From Streptomyces sp. NBC_00691 (GTDB lineage Bacteria > Actinomycetota > Actinomycetes > Streptomycetales > Streptomycetaceae), in contig NZ_CP109007.1 in assembly GCF_036226665.1 (NCBI RefSeq), positions 7,564,001 through 7,628,000 on the forward strand: DNA of 64,000 nt, written 5' to 3'. Of this stretch, positions 1 through 8,492 are shown one piece after another. The notes beneath the pieces were generated by a model. The model was given only the letters and a program-made list of their open reading frames with translations. It was not told the origin of the DNA and did no database searches. Position 1 is the first letter of the stretch, and each line of letters starts with the position of its first letter. A program made the position numbers and the translations under genes.

Positions 1-1
1 G

Positions 2-79
2 GACGAGGCGCCGAAGGCCTACGAGCGGCTGCACGAGGGACGTGTCGAGGGACGGGCGGTCATCCTCCCGAACGGCTGA
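2..79 (+). CDS. C-terminal end of a zinc-type alcohol dehydrogenase (partial)
   Basis: Only the last 25 codons are inside the window, ending at TGA 77-79. The visible tail contains AYERLHEGRVEGRAV followed by ILPNG, which resembles the extreme C-terminus of medium-chain zinc-dependent alcohol dehydrogenases of the AdhP type, where an AY-x-RL-x-xG-x-x-x-GRAV stretch is typical. No catalytic or cofactor residues are visible, so the family call rests on this tail alone. The gene is truncated by the window edge, not broken. Confidence 0.6.
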   Translation, partial: DEAPKAYERLHEGRVEGRAVILPNG

Positions 80-119
80 GCCGACCGCAGGGCGCGCGGG
101 ACACAGCGCGCGCCCCCGG

Positions 120-160
120 CGATCCCAGTTTCGGATACGCTGTAGCCGAAACTGGGATCG
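120..160. promoter_or_regulatory. 41-bp near-perfect palindrome, probable TetR operator
   Basis: Two perfect 15-bp arms (120-134 and 146-160) flank an 11-bp centre that continues the dyad with one mismatch (A135/G145) around base 140. The site lies 49 bp upstream of the FAD monooxygenase start, and a TetR gene follows that monooxygenase. A long odd-centred palindrome with GTTTCGGATAC half-sites is typical of TetR operators, so regulation by the 1936-2661 product is likely. A terminator for the upstream gene is possible, but the symmetric centre leaves only a three-base loop. Confidence 0.65.
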
Positions 161-208
161 TGGTGCGCGTACCCCTTCGCGCACCCCGGGCGGCGAGGAG
201 CATCGGAC

Positions 209-1795
209 ATGGCGGAATCGAAAAAACCAGGCACGGCGTCGGGCGCGCCCGACACCGACGTCACCGTCATCGGCGCGGGGCCCGCGGGCCTCGCGCTCAC
301 CCTCGACCTGGCCCGTCGCGGGGTCCGGGTCCGCGTCGTCGAGCGCGACGGGAAGCGCTTCCAGGGCTCACGGGCCAAGGGCGTCCAACCGCGCACCCTG
401 GAGGTCCTCGACGACCTCGGCCTCGCCGACGCCGCCCGCGCGGCAGGCGGTGCGTACCCGCCCATGGGTCTTCACGTCGGCCCGTTCACCAAGGCCTGGC
501 AGATGCACGCCACCGCCCCCGACAGCATCGGCACCCCCTACCCCGACATCCTCCTGCTCCCTCAGTACGCCACCACCACGCTCCTCCACGACGCCGTCGA
601 ACGCCTCGGCGTACGCGTCGACTTCGGCGCCCGCGCTGTCGAGATCACCCAGGACGAGAGGGCGTGCGCGGTGCGCCTGGAAGACGGCCGGGTGCTCAGG
701 AGCCGGTACGTGGTCGGCGCCGACGGCGGCTCCAGCACCGTCCGCAAGGCCGCGGGCATCGCGTTCGAGGGCACCACGGACGAGACCGACCGCATGATCC
801 TCGTCGACGGCGCCGTCGACGGACTGTCCCGGGATCACTGGCACATCTGGCCCCGACCGCGCGGGCGCGGCATCGCGGCATGCCCCCTGCCGGGCGAGGA
901 CGGCCGCTTCCAGATCATGATCAAGATCCGTCCCGACGACCCCGTCGACCTCACGGCGACCGCCCTCGCCGCCCTCCTGCGCCGCCGTGCGGGCGGCTCC
1001 CTCACCCTGCGCGACATCACCTGGTCCTCGGTCTTCCGCCCCAACATCCGTCTCGCCGAGCGCTACCGCAACGGCCGGCTCCTGCTGTGCGGCGACGCCG
1101 CCCACGTCCACACGCCCGCCGGCGCGCAGGGCCTCAACACCGGTGTCCAGGACTCCCACAACCTCGGCTGGAAACTCCAGCAGGTCCTGGCGGGCGCCGA
1201 CGACATGCTCCTGGACAGCTACGAGCGGGAGCGACGCCCCGTCGCCGCGCAGGTCCTCGGCCGCTCCACCGAGCTGTACGAGGGACTGCGCCGCACCCGT
1301 CCCGGAGGGCTCACCCGGGGCCCCGGCGAACACCAGCTCGGCATCTCCTACTTCGGCGGCCCGCTGGCCCCGCCGGACGGGCCCCGCACCGCGACCCTGC
1401 GCTGCGGCGACCGGGCCCCGGACGCGGCGCTGCCGGAGACGACGGCCGCGACCGGGTCGGCGAGCCGTCTCTTCGACCTCTACCGGGGCCCGCACTTCAC
1501 CGCCCTCGCGTTCGGCGCCGGCGCCGCCACGGCGCTGGCCCGCCTCCCCTGGCCGCCCGGCGGTGCTCCGTTGCACCGCCACACCGTGCTGACGCGCACC
1601 GCACCGCGTACGCCGGCCGAAGCGGCCCTGCTCACCGCGTACGGCATCACCTCGGACACGCTCGTGCTCATCCGCCCGGACGGCTACATCGGCGACATCA
1701 GCCCCACGGCCGAAGCCCCCGGCGCCGCGGAGGCACCGCACGAGAAGGAGGCGCGCCCCGCGTCCCCGGCGATCGCCCGCCTGACGGCCGGCTGA
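209..1795 (+). CDS. FAD-dependent aromatic hydroxylase / monooxygenase (PheA/TfdB type)
   Basis: This 528-residue protein is a group A flavoprotein monooxygenase, expected to use NAD(P)H and O2 to hydroxylate an aromatic or polyketide-like substrate in the cytoplasm. The N-terminal dinucleotide motif is VIGAGPAGL (residues 20-28). The DG motif (GADGGSSTVRK) is near residue 170 and the GD motif (CGDAAHVHTPAGAQG) near 293, all in the usual order. Residues after about 380 form the thioredoxin-like C-terminal domain found in phenol hydroxylase and Rox-type enzymes. ATG 209 follows a GGCGAGGAG-like ribosome site. Its neighbours, a palindromic operator upstream and a TetR gene downstream, suggest an inducible detoxification or modification unit. 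The substrate cannot be told from sequence; antibiotic-inactivating relatives exist in this family. Confidence 0.85.
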   Translation: MAESKKPGTASGAPDTDVTVIGAGPAGLALTLDLARRGVRVRVVERDGKRFQGSRAKGVQPRTLEVLDDLGLADAARAAGGAYPPMGLHVGPFTKAWQMHATAPDSIGTPYPDILLLPQYATTTLLHDAVERLGVRVDFGARAVEITQDERACAVRLEDGRVLRSRYVVGADGGSSTVRKAAGIAFEGTTDETDRMILVDGAVDGLSRDHWHIWPRPRGRGIAACPLPGEDGRFQIMIKIRPDDPVDLTATALAALLRRRAGGSLTLRDITWSSVFRPNIRLAERYRNGRLLLCGDAAHVHTPAGAQGLNTGVQDSHNLGWKLQQVLAGADDMLLDSYERERRPVAAQVLGRSTELYEGLRRTRPGGLTRGPGEHQLGISYFGGPLAPPDGPRTATLRCGDRAPDAALPETTAATGSASRLFDLYRGPHFTALAFGAGAATALARLPWPPGGAPLHRHTVLTRTAPRTPAEAALLTAYGITSDTLVLIRPDGYIGDISPTAEAPGAAEAPHEKEARPASPAIARLTAG

Positions 1796-1935
1796 GGCCG
1801 GCGCTCCGGCGGGCCGGAGGCCCTGCCCGGCCCGCCCGCGCACGACCGGTACCGTGGCACCGCACCACCGATGGCCGCCGGGAGCCGTGACGCGCAGGCG
1901 GCGACGACCCGCCCCAGCGAGAGAGAGCCCCGCGC

Positions 1936-2661
1936 ATGGCCGCCACCCCGCCACCCCCCGGCAGCCCGGCCTGGTGGGCCGCACGCCCGGACCCCGTGGC
2001 TCCGTCCGCCGCGGCCGCCGAGCCGAGGCGCGGCCGCCCGTCGCTCGACACCGCGCACATCGTCGGCACGGCGCTGCGGCTGGTCGACGAGCACGGCACC
2101 CAGGCCTTCTCGCTCCGCCTGCTCGCCGACGCCCTGAACTCCGGTACGGCCACGCTCTACCGTCACTTCGACGGCAAGGACGAGATCATGGCGTACGTCG
2201 TCGACCGGGTCCTGGGCGAGGTGGACCTCGACGCGCTGGCCGCGACCTCCGACGGGCGCGAGGCGCTCACCGTGACGGCCCACGGGTTCCACGACACCCT
2301 GCGCCGCCACCCGAACATCCTGCCGCTGCTCATGGCGTACGTCCCCGTGGGCCCCCATGGCCTCGCCCGACGCGAGCGCGTCCTGGCGGCCCTCCTCGAC
2401 CACGGACTGCCGGCCGACCTGGCGGCCCGAGCCTTCACGGCCGTCACGCACTACGTCATCGGCTTCGCCGTCCAGCAGTACGGCCCCGGCGCCGCCCCCG
2501 ACCACAGCGCCGGACTCGCCGCCTTCTACGGCGGACTCGACCCGGCGTCCTACCCCGCCCTCCTCCGCGCTGCCCGGTCCCTCACGTCCGTGGCGCCGGA
2601 CGACGAGTTCGACTTCGGCCTCACGCTTCTCGTCCGAGGGCTCGCGGACCTGGCGCCATGA
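1936..2661 (+). CDS. TetR family transcriptional regulator
   Basis: A 241-residue TetR-family repressor. A proline/alanine-rich N-terminal extension of about 35 residues precedes the DNA-binding domain. The helix-turn-helix lies around residues 55-80, with the family signature SGTATLYRHFDGKDEI. The remaining helical part is a ligand-binding TetR C-terminal domain that I cannot place further. The gene starts 140 bp after the FAD monooxygenase on the same strand. It is the obvious candidate to bind the palindrome at 120-160 and control that gene. ATG 1936 was chosen because GAGAGAG lies about 8-15 bp upstream; the next in-frame ATG would cut into the helix-turn-helix. Confidence 0.85.
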   Translation: MAATPPPPGSPAWWAARPDPVAPSAAAAEPRRGRPSLDTAHIVGTALRLVDEHGTQAFSLRLLADALNSGTATLYRHFDGKDEIMAYVVDRVLGEVDLDALAATSDGREALTVTAHGFHDTLRRHPNILPLLMAYVPVGPHGLARRERVLAALLDHGLPADLAARAFTAVTHYVIGFAVQQYGPGAAPDHSAGLAAFYGGLDPASYPALLRAARSLTSVAPDDEFDFGLTLLVRGLADLAP

Positions 2662-2790
2662 GGCCTCCCGGGAGCCTCACGCAGAAGGCGAGGGTGTCGA
2701 TCAGCGGGCCGCCGCCGACGCGTACGCACCGCGTGTCGTCACGGACCGGACGACCCCCGGCTCCGGGCGGTCCGGGCACCGGTGCGGGCA

Positions 2791-2821
2791 CGGGTCCGGG
2801 GCTGTGATCGCCCCGGACCCG
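2791..2821. terminator. Hairpin between convergent genes
   Basis: A perfect 12-bp stem (2791-2802 with 2810-2821) has a 7-base loop, TGTGATC. It lies between the end of the TetR gene and the end of the pectate lyase gene, which converge. No T-tract follows, as is usual in Streptomyces. A second, loopless inverted repeat begins at the TetR stop codon (2659-2679). Confidence 0.65.
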
Positions 2822-2879
2822 GACCGGTACAGATGAACGAACGGGGTCGGCGCGGCGCGCCGATCGCCCCTCGCCTCGC

Positions 2880-4439
2880 CTACCCGGCGTACGTCTCGAA
2901 CTCGGCGACGCGGGGAGTGCCCGTCGAGCCGACGATCTCGAAGGTGATCTTCTTGAGTGCGGTACGGGGGACGGCGATGGCCCCGGCCCCGCTGCCCGAG
3001 GCGAGGACGGCTCCGGTGTCGCCGTTCAGGACGCGCCAGGCCCCGATGGCCCCGGCGGAGCCGGCCGCCTCACGGACGGTGATCGCGGACACGGTGGTGG
3101 CGGAGCCCCACTTGACGGACACCGAACCGGTCGGGCCGGCGGGCGACCAGTAGGTGCCGAGGTCGCCGTCCCGGACGTTGCCGTAGCTCGTGCCGTCGGC
3201 CTTGCTGGAGCCGTCGGCGCCGGCCCCGATGCTCAGGTTGGTCCCGCCGGGGGCGGTCGGTCCGGGTGTGGGAGTGGTGGGGGCCGGGGTCGGCGATGTG
3301 GAGGTCGCCGTCGGAGTGGGGTTGGGGGTCTGCGGGGAGCAGCTGCCGTTCGACACGAGGAGTCCCTTACCCGCACCGGCCGTCCGGCCGACGATGTCCG
3401 GCACGCAGGCGGCGGAGTCGAGGGTGAAGGCGTACGGGATGGTGACGGTGGTGTTGGACTGCGGGTCCGGTCCCGCCGGGTTGTTCTCGGAACCGCGGGC
3501 TGACCAGGTCACGTTGTCGAAGATGTTGCCGCCGACCTGCCAGTACCCGGCCGCGTCGGTGTAGAAGGTGCCGAGGACGTCCTTGGAGTCCTCGAAGTAG
3601 TTGTTGTCGACCTTGGCGCGGGCACCGGCACGGGAGTTGATGCCGGACTCGTTGATCCGCAGGTAGTGGTTGTCGTACATGTGGGCGATGCCGCCGCGCA
3701 GCAGGGGAGCGCGTGAGTCGATGTTCTCGTAGAGGTTGTGGTGGTACGTGATGAAGCTGTTCGAGAGCTCGGTCTCGCTGGAGCCGACGAGGCCGCCACG
3801 TCCGGAGTTGCGCAGGACGCTGTAGGACAGGGTCACGTACTGGGTGTTGTCCTTCATGTCGAAGAGGCCGTCGTAGCCCTCCGACTCGCCGCCCGAGGCC
3901 TCCAGGGTGGTGTGATCGACCCAGACGTTGCGGACGTCGCTCTCCATGCCGATGGCGTCGCCGCCGTTGGAGATCGGCGAACCGGACTTCTTGACGTTCC
4001 GGACGGTCACGTTCTGGATGATGATGTTGCTGGACTCGCGGATGTGGATGCCGAGTTGGTCGAAGACCGCGCCGGATCCGACCCCGACGAGGGTGACGTT
4101 GCTGATCTGCTTGAGCTCGATCACCCCGGCGGCGGTGTTGCAGCTGCTGCCGGACACCTTGGCGGTGTTGGCGTGGTTGATCGTTCCCTCGACCTCGATG
4201 GTGATCGGGGTGCTGCTGCTGGCCCGTGAGCACAGAGCCGCGTGGATCGCGGTGCCCGTGGTGGCCCGCACGGTCTGGCCTCCGGCACCGCCGGTGGTCC
4301 CGCCGTTCTGGGTGGCGTAACCGGTGGCGCCACCGGTCGCCGCCGATGCCTGGGGCATCGACAGCACTACGCCGGTCGCGGCCGCGAGGGCCAGGGTGGC
4401 CATTGCCGCGTGGAGCCGAAGTGCGACTGGTCGTCTCAT
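2880..4439 (-). CDS. Secreted pectate lyase (PL1) with C-terminal carbohydrate-binding-like module
   Basis: The 519-residue product cleaves polygalacturonate by calcium-dependent beta-elimination outside the cell. Residues 1-34 are a Sec signal peptide ending ASAA. Residues 35 to about 365 form the PL1 parallel beta-helix, with the VWVDH motif near 171 and RAPLLRGG near 240, which carries the catalytic arginine. A Pro/Thr linker (about 368-398) leads to a roughly 120-residue beta-sandwich that resembles discoidin/F5-8-type binding modules. ATG 4439 is preceded by AGAAGGAC and starts exactly at the signal peptide; an upstream in-frame extension is unlikely coding. A LacI-type palindrome (4556-4569) lies about 120 bp upstream. 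The gene stands alone. Confidence 0.9.
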   Translation of the reverse strand: MRRPVALRLHAAMATLALAAATGVVLSMPQASAATGGATGYATQNGGTTGGAGGQTVRATTGTAIHAALCSRASSSTPITIEVEGTINHANTAKVSGSSCNTAAGVIELKQISNVTLVGVGSGAVFDQLGIHIRESSNIIIQNVTVRNVKKSGSPISNGGDAIGMESDVRNVWVDHTTLEASGGESEGYDGLFDMKDNTQYVTLSYSVLRNSGRGGLVGSSETELSNSFITYHHNLYENIDSRAPLLRGGIAHMYDNHYLRINESGINSRAGARAKVDNNYFEDSKDVLGTFYTDAAGYWQVGGNIFDNVTWSARGSENNPAGPDPQSNTTVTIPYAFTLDSAACVPDIVGRTAGAGKGLLVSNGSCSPQTPNPTPTATSTSPTPAPTTPTPGPTAPGGTNLSIGAGADGSSKADGTSYGNVRDGDLGTYWSPAGPTGSVSVKWGSATTVSAITVREAAGSAGAIGAWRVLNGDTGAVLASGSGAGAIAVPRTALKKITFEIVGSTGTPRVAEFETYAG

Positions 4440-4542
4440 GCTCGCCGTCCTTCTCGTCTTCGAACGCTGGGGGGTGGTTCCCGGGATGCGGTGCGGTTGC
4501 GGAGCGAGGTGCGCGCGGGGAAAGGTCTGTCCGTCGACAGAA

Positions 4543-4569
4543 GGAAAGCGCAGAAAGAAAGCGCTTTCT
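4543..4569. promoter_or_regulatory. LacI-type operator upstream of pectate lyase
   Basis: Bases 4556-4569 form the 14-bp perfect palindrome AGAAAGCGCTTTCT, with the central CG step typical of LacI-family operators. A second half-site, GAAAGCGC, lies at 4544-4551, so the region looks like one full site plus one half-site. It is placed where the lyase promoter should be, which suggests substrate-induced release of a LacI repressor encoded elsewhere. Confidence 0.6.
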
Positions 4570-5106
4570 GCCCGGGACAATAGGACGCGTCCAGGAGCGT
4601 GGCAAGGCTCCGCGCAAGACCTCCGTAGGTGAGGCGCCGGGCTGCCGCGGAGGGGCCGGGGCGGGGGAGGGGGCGCGTGGGGCCGCGACCTCGAACGCAT
4701 CCCGAGTCCCCCAACCTCCGTACGCGACAAAGAAGTTCGATCGACGGAGAAGCCCGAGCGATGCCCGAGCGGCGGCGATCGGACGCGGGTCCACAGTCGG
4801 CCGGAGAGGTCGGCGTCAGCGCGATGGTCGGCGGTGTTCCCCGGTGAGGACCTGGCGGCGGCGGAGCTCCGGTCGGTGGCCGCCGGGGCGGCTTCCCCTT
4901 GTCCTCGCGAGAATGATCAAGTAACGTCCCTGGGCGTGAACACCGGACCGGCGATTCGACGCCATACACAGACGGGCCATCCGGTGGACGACTGATCGCT
5001 CCGCGGGTGCGTTCGACGCACCCCCGCGGTTCGGCACGCGGACCCCCAGTGCTCAGGCACTGCGACGAGTCCCTTTTCGTGCCGAATCAACAGCGAGGTC
5101 ATCCAC
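4570..5106. other. Intergenic region without a convincing gene
   Basis: This stretch separates the divergent pectate lyase and VOC genes. Short reading frames are present on both strands but have arginine-rich, family-less translations and no ribosome sites. The one clear structure is a hairpin at 5001-5029: GGGTGCG pairs with CGCACCC around a TTCGA loop, and the outer CCGC can also pair. It lies about 80 bp upstream of the VOC gene and may be in its leader. Confidence 0.5.
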
Positions 5107-5481
5107 ATGGCAGTCACGTTCAACCACACCATCATCGCCGCCAAGGACCGCCACGAGTCCGCGCGGTTCTTCCGGGAGTTGCTGGAACTCCCCGAAGCGC
5201 CGTCCTGGGGGCCCTTCGTCAACGTCCAGCTGGCCGACGGCGTGCTCATCCAGTTCGCCGAGCCGCCGGTCGAGATCCAGATGCAGCACTACGCCTTCCT
5301 CGTCGACGACGAGCTCTTCGAGCGGGCCCACCAGCGACTCCGCGACCAGGGCGTCGAGCACTGGGCCGACCCGCAGATGAAGCGGCCCGGTGAGACGAAC
5401 GACGAGCACGGTGGCCGGGGGGTCTATTTCAAGGACCCGGGCGGTCACGCGTTCGAGCTGATCACTCGGCCCTACCTGTAG
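5107..5481 (+). CDS. VOC (glyoxalase/bleomycin-resistance fold) protein
   Basis: A 124-residue single-domain vicinal-oxygen-chelate protein made of two beta-alpha-beta-beta-beta modules. Likely metal ligands sit at the usual positions: His7 (FNHTII), His61 (MQHYAF) and Glu117 (HAFELI). The C-terminal YFKDPGGHAFEL signature is characteristic of the superfamily. Members include glyoxalase I, dioxygenases and drug-binding proteins, and the sequence does not identify which. The gene is monocistronic and ends just before a strong hairpin. Its ribosome site (GCGAGG) is modest. It is transcribed toward the amidohydrolase gene. Confidence 0.8.
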   Translation: MAVTFNHTIIAAKDRHESARFFRELLELPEAPSWGPFVNVQLADGVLIQFAEPPVEIQMQHYAFLVDDELFERAHQRLRDQGVEHWADPQMKRPGETNDEHGGRGVYFKDPGGHAFELITRPYL

Positions 5482-5492
5482 GGCGAGTCGAG

Positions 5493-5525
5493 TCCGGCCG
5501 GGCACCGGCCTGGTGCCCGGCCGGA
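5493..5525. terminator. Bidirectional terminator hairpin
   Basis: A perfect 14-bp stem (5493-5506 with 5512-5525) encloses the five-base loop GGCCT. It lies between the stop codons of the convergent VOC and amidohydrolase genes. Confidence 0.85.
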
Positions 5526-5538
5526 CCGCGGCCCTGCC

Positions 5539-6891
5539 TCAGGCCAGGAACTCGCCGTCCCTGGCCACCACGACCCCGCCGTGCACCACCATGTCGCGGC
5601 GAGGCATGTCCACGACCACCTGCGGCAGGCACTCGCCCCGGACCAGGACGAAGTCGGCCGGGGATCCGGCCGTGAAGTCCGCGTGCGCCAGACCCATCAC
5701 GTCCGCGCCCCCGTGCGCCGCGACGTCGTAACAGTCCCTCAGCTCGTCGTCCAGCCGTACATCCGTCACCCAGCCGAGGATGTGCGCCCGATGCATCATG
5801 TCGGCGTTCCCGAAGGGGCTCCACGAGTCCCGCACGCCGTCCGACCCGAGCCCGACGCGCACTCCGTGCTCCCGCAGGCGCGCGATCGGGAGGACCAGTG
5901 AGTCCGAGGGCGCGACCGTGGTCAGCGCGATGTCCTGATCACCCAGGTCGGCTGCGATCGAACCCAGTTCACGGTCCGTCAGGCCCGGCAGACAGAACAC
6001 GTGACTGACCGTCACCTTTCCTGCCAGGGACAGCGCGCGCGTGCGGTCCACGATGCCGCGCATCGCCTTCATGCCCTTCTCGCCCCGGTCGTGCAGGTGG
6101 ATGTCCACGCCCACACCGTGGCGGTCCGCGATGCCGAACACGACGTCCAGCTGATCGTCGAGGGCGTTGTCGAAACCGATCGGGTCGATGCCGCCGATCA
6201 TGTCGATGAGGCCCTCGCGCGCGGCCTTCTCCAGGAGCGCGGCGGTGCCGGGCGTCCGGATCACCCCGTGCTGCGGGAACGCCACGATCTGGACGTCGAG
6301 GGCGTGACGCAACCGCTCACGGGCCTCGGCCACGCCCTCCACCCCCGCCAGGCCGTACGCCGGTGCCACGTCCGCGTGGGCCCGCATGCCGCGGGTGCCC
6401 CGGGACACGGCGTGCGACATCAGCCCGTAGGCCCGTTCGACCACCGGGCGCCGCTGGCTGCGGAACAGCTCGACGTCCTGCGCCACGTAGTCGGCGATCG
6501 CGCTCGCCGGCCGCCGGGACACCCACGAACCGCCCCAGGTCGTCTTGTCGGGGTGGATGTGCGCGTCGACGAGCGACGGCAGCGCGATCCGGCCGCCCCC
6601 GTCGACGACCTTCGCGCCGTGCGGCGCCGGACGGTCCGAGATCCGGCCGTCGACGACCACGAGGTCCCTGACCCTCGCCGCGCCGAACGGGCGGACGTCG
6701 CGGAAGACGACCGTCCTGGTCCTGCGCCCCGAGGTGCCGGATGTCGCCGTTCCGGAGGCGGCCGGGGCCGCCGCCGTCGCGGGCCCGGCCGTGGCGGCCG
6801 CGGAGGCCGTGGCACCCGCCAGCGCTGCGGCTCCCGCCAGCATCGTGCGACGGGACAGCGGGCCGGGGGAGGAGGGGGAGGACGACTGCAT
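5539..6891 (-). CDS. Tat-exported amidohydrolase, cytosine-deaminase-like
   Basis: A 450-residue metal-dependent hydrolase of the amidohydrolase superfamily. The N-terminus carries a twin-arginine leader (LSRRTMLAGAAALAGA), so the folded enzyme is probably exported with its metal bound. The HxH metal motif (VDAHIHPDKTTWG, about residue 108) has the DKT extension seen in cytosine-deaminase-like enzymes. Further expected motifs are HLHD, VSHVFCLPGL and LGSDGVRDSWSP, the last supplying the catalytic aspartate. ATG 6891 follows GAAGGAG. A paralogous exported amidohydrolase lies 254 bp upstream on the same strand. Cytosine deaminases are normally cytoplasmic, so the natural substrate is probably a different extracellular N-heterocycle or amide. 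Confidence 0.85.
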   Translation of the reverse strand: MQSSSPSSPGPLSRRTMLAGAAALAGATASAAATAGPATAAAPAASGTATSGTSGRRTRTVVFRDVRPFGAARVRDLVVVDGRISDRPAPHGAKVVDGGGRIALPSLVDAHIHPDKTTWGGSWVSRRPASAIADYVAQDVELFRSQRRPVVERAYGLMSHAVSRGTRGMRAHADVAPAYGLAGVEGVAEARERLRHALDVQIVAFPQHGVIRTPGTAALLEKAAREGLIDMIGGIDPIGFDNALDDQLDVVFGIADRHGVGVDIHLHDRGEKGMKAMRGIVDRTRALSLAGKVTVSHVFCLPGLTDRELGSIAADLGDQDIALTTVAPSDSLVLPIARLREHGVRVGLGSDGVRDSWSPFGNADMMHRAHILGWVTDVRLDDELRDCYDVAAHGGADVMGLAHADFTAGSPADFVLVRGECLPQVVVDMPRRDMVVHGGVVVARDGEFLA

Positions 6892-6959
6892 GGGGGCTCC
6901 TTCGAGGGGCGGGACGGGACGGCGACGCCGTCGCGGTGAGGGCGGGCAACACGGATGGG

Positions 6960-7061
6960 GCCGCCTGCCGGATGTGCGGAGACGCCGGTGCGGGCCGCCT
7001 GCCGGATCTGCGGCGACGCCGGTGGAGGTCGCACGCCGGATGCGTGACGACTCCGGTGGGG
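6960..7061. repeat. Three 34-bp imperfect tandem repeats
   Basis: Units lie at 6960-6993, 6994-7027 and 7028-7061, each built around GCCGGATnTGCGGnGACGCC. Units 1 and 2 differ at only a few positions; unit 3 is more diverged. They occupy the gap between the two amidohydrolase genes, upstream of the 6891 start, so they lie in its 5' region. No reading frame or known element explains them. Confidence 0.75.
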
Positions 7062-7145
7062 AGAGGGGGCGGCGGAGGGCGGCCGTCGTGGGGGAGCCGT
7101 GGGCGGTGGCGTGCCGGGCCGGGGGTGCCGTACGCGCGGGACGGC

Positions 7146-8441
7146 TCAGGCCACGACTCCCGCCCGTACCACCCCCACGGGACGCTCCAGCACGGTCAGG
7201 TCCGCCAGCGGGTCGCCCGACAGCAGGAGTGCGTCGCCGGCGTGGCCGCGGGTGAGGCGGCCCGCCGTGCGGTCGAGGCCCAGCAGACGGGCCGCGCCCG
7301 TCGTCGCCGTGCGGATCGCGTCGAGCGGAGACAGGCCCGCGGAGTGCATCAGGACGACCTCACCGCCGATCGGGTCCACGACGCCGCCCGACGAATCGGT
7401 GCCGGCGGCGAGCGGGACCCCGAGTTCGTGCGCGGCGAGGACCGCGCGCTTCAGGACCGGCAGGTAGGTGCGTCCGCGCTCGGCGAGGACCGGGTCGGAC
7501 GACTCGGCCAGTCCGGCGATCGCGGTGAGGGTCGGCGTGAAGTACGTCCCCCGGCGGCGCATTTCGCGCAGCGTGTGCTCGCCGACGAACGCGCCGTGCT
7601 CCAGGGAGCGGATGCCCGCCATGACGGCGTCGTGGCAGCCCTGCTCGCTGTAGCTGTGGCAGAGGACGCCCTTGCCGCGGCGCCGGGCCGCCGCCACGAT
7701 CTCGGCGAGCTGTTCGCGCGAGTAGACCTGGGCCAGCGGGTCCTGCTCAGGGAGCCCGGCGCGTTCGTTGACCCGGGTCTTGATCACGTCCGCGCCGCGG
7801 GCGAGGTTCACCTCCACCACCCGCCGCAGCGCCTCCGCCGAGCGCACTCCGTCCTTGAGACGGGCGAGCGGGGTGAGGTCGGGGTCGGCGAGCACGGTGT
7901 CGCCGAGGTCCGGGGTCACGAACACGCCGGCGGCCGTCAGACGCGGCGCGAGCGCGGGGCTGTGCCGGGCGAGTTCGCGGACGGCGATGTCCTGGTAGAA
8001 GGAGGTCGATCCGCTGCGCGCGCTCGTCGCGCCCTTGCGGACGGCGTCGCGTGCCTCGGCCGCGGTGCTGAGGTGGATGTGCGCGTCGACCAGGCCCGGC
8101 AGGATCCAGCGGCCGTGCGCGTCGAGCACCTCGACGCCCTGCGGTACGGCGACTGCGCCCCGGCGGCCGGCGGCCCGGACGGTGCCGTCCTCGATGACGA
8201 CGACGGCGTTCTCGGTGACCTCGCCGGTGGCCGGGTCCAGGAGGGTGCCGCCCTGGATCACGAGGTGTCCCAGCCGTGCGGCGGTGCCGGGGGCGCGGCG
8301 CCCGGAGGAGGCTCCGCGGCCGTCGACGGCGGCGGTCGCCTGCCCCGCCGCGGCCATGGTGCCCGCGAGGGCGGCCGCCCCGGCGAGGATCCCGCGGCGG
8401 GTCAGTGTGCTGGAGGGCGGCGGGATGGCTTCGACGCACAT
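7146..8441 (-). CDS. Tat-exported amidohydrolase (prolidase/imidazolonepropionase-like)
   Basis: A 431-residue amidohydrolase with a twin-arginine leader (TLTRRGILAGAAALAG) closely similar to that of the neighbouring amidohydrolase. Metal and catalytic motifs appear in order: DAHIHL (about residue 120), IKTRVN (candidate carboxylated lysine), CHSYSEQG, LEHGAF and AGTDSSGG. This pattern fits the branch containing Xaa-Pro dipeptidase-like and imidazolonepropionase-like enzymes. ATG 8441 was chosen because AAGGAG precedes it and it gives a clean leader; a longer in-frame extension to 8537 runs through the likely promoter. Two GntR-type operators lie in the 207 bp upstream, and the GntR gene is next on the same strand, so repression by that protein is likely. 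Confidence 0.85.
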   Translation of the reverse strand: MCVEAIPPPSSTLTRRGILAGAAALAGTMAAAGQATAAVDGRGASSGRRAPGTAARLGHLVIQGGTLLDPATGEVTENAVVVIEDGTVRAAGRRGAVAVPQGVEVLDAHGRWILPGLVDAHIHLSTAAEARDAVRKGATSARSGSTSFYQDIAVRELARHSPALAPRLTAAGVFVTPDLGDTVLADPDLTPLARLKDGVRSAEALRRVVEVNLARGADVIKTRVNERAGLPEQDPLAQVYSREQLAEIVAAARRRGKGVLCHSYSEQGCHDAVMAGIRSLEHGAFVGEHTLREMRRRGTYFTPTLTAIAGLAESSDPVLAERGRTYLPVLKRAVLAAHELGVPLAAGTDSSGGVVDPIGGEVVLMHSAGLSPLDAIRTATTGAARLLGLDRTAGRLTRGHAGDALLLSGDPLADLTVLERPVGVVRAGVVA

Positions 8442-8480
8442 GGGTGCTCCTTGGGGGAGTGGGTCGACGGCTTCCGCATT

Positions 8481-8492
8481 TTGTATACCAAG
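8481..8492. promoter_or_regulatory. GntR-type operator, proximal copy
   Basis: TTGTATACCAAG is centred on the GTATAC dyad typical of FadR/FCD-type GntR operators. It lies 40 bp upstream of the amidohydrolase ATG at 8441. Its reverse complement matches the site at 8606-8618 over CTTGGTATAC, then one substitution, then AA and nearby TG. Confidence 0.65.

Noticed and set aside
160..1890. A long plus-strand frame overlapping the FAD monooxygenase
   Set aside because: Its translation is Arg/Pro/His-rich with no motifs; the 209-1795 frame holds all monooxygenase motifs.
4816..5037. A 73-codon minus-strand frame between the pectate lyase and VOC genes
   Set aside because: No ribosome site, no family resemblance, and Arg-rich composition typical of non-coding GC-rich DNA.
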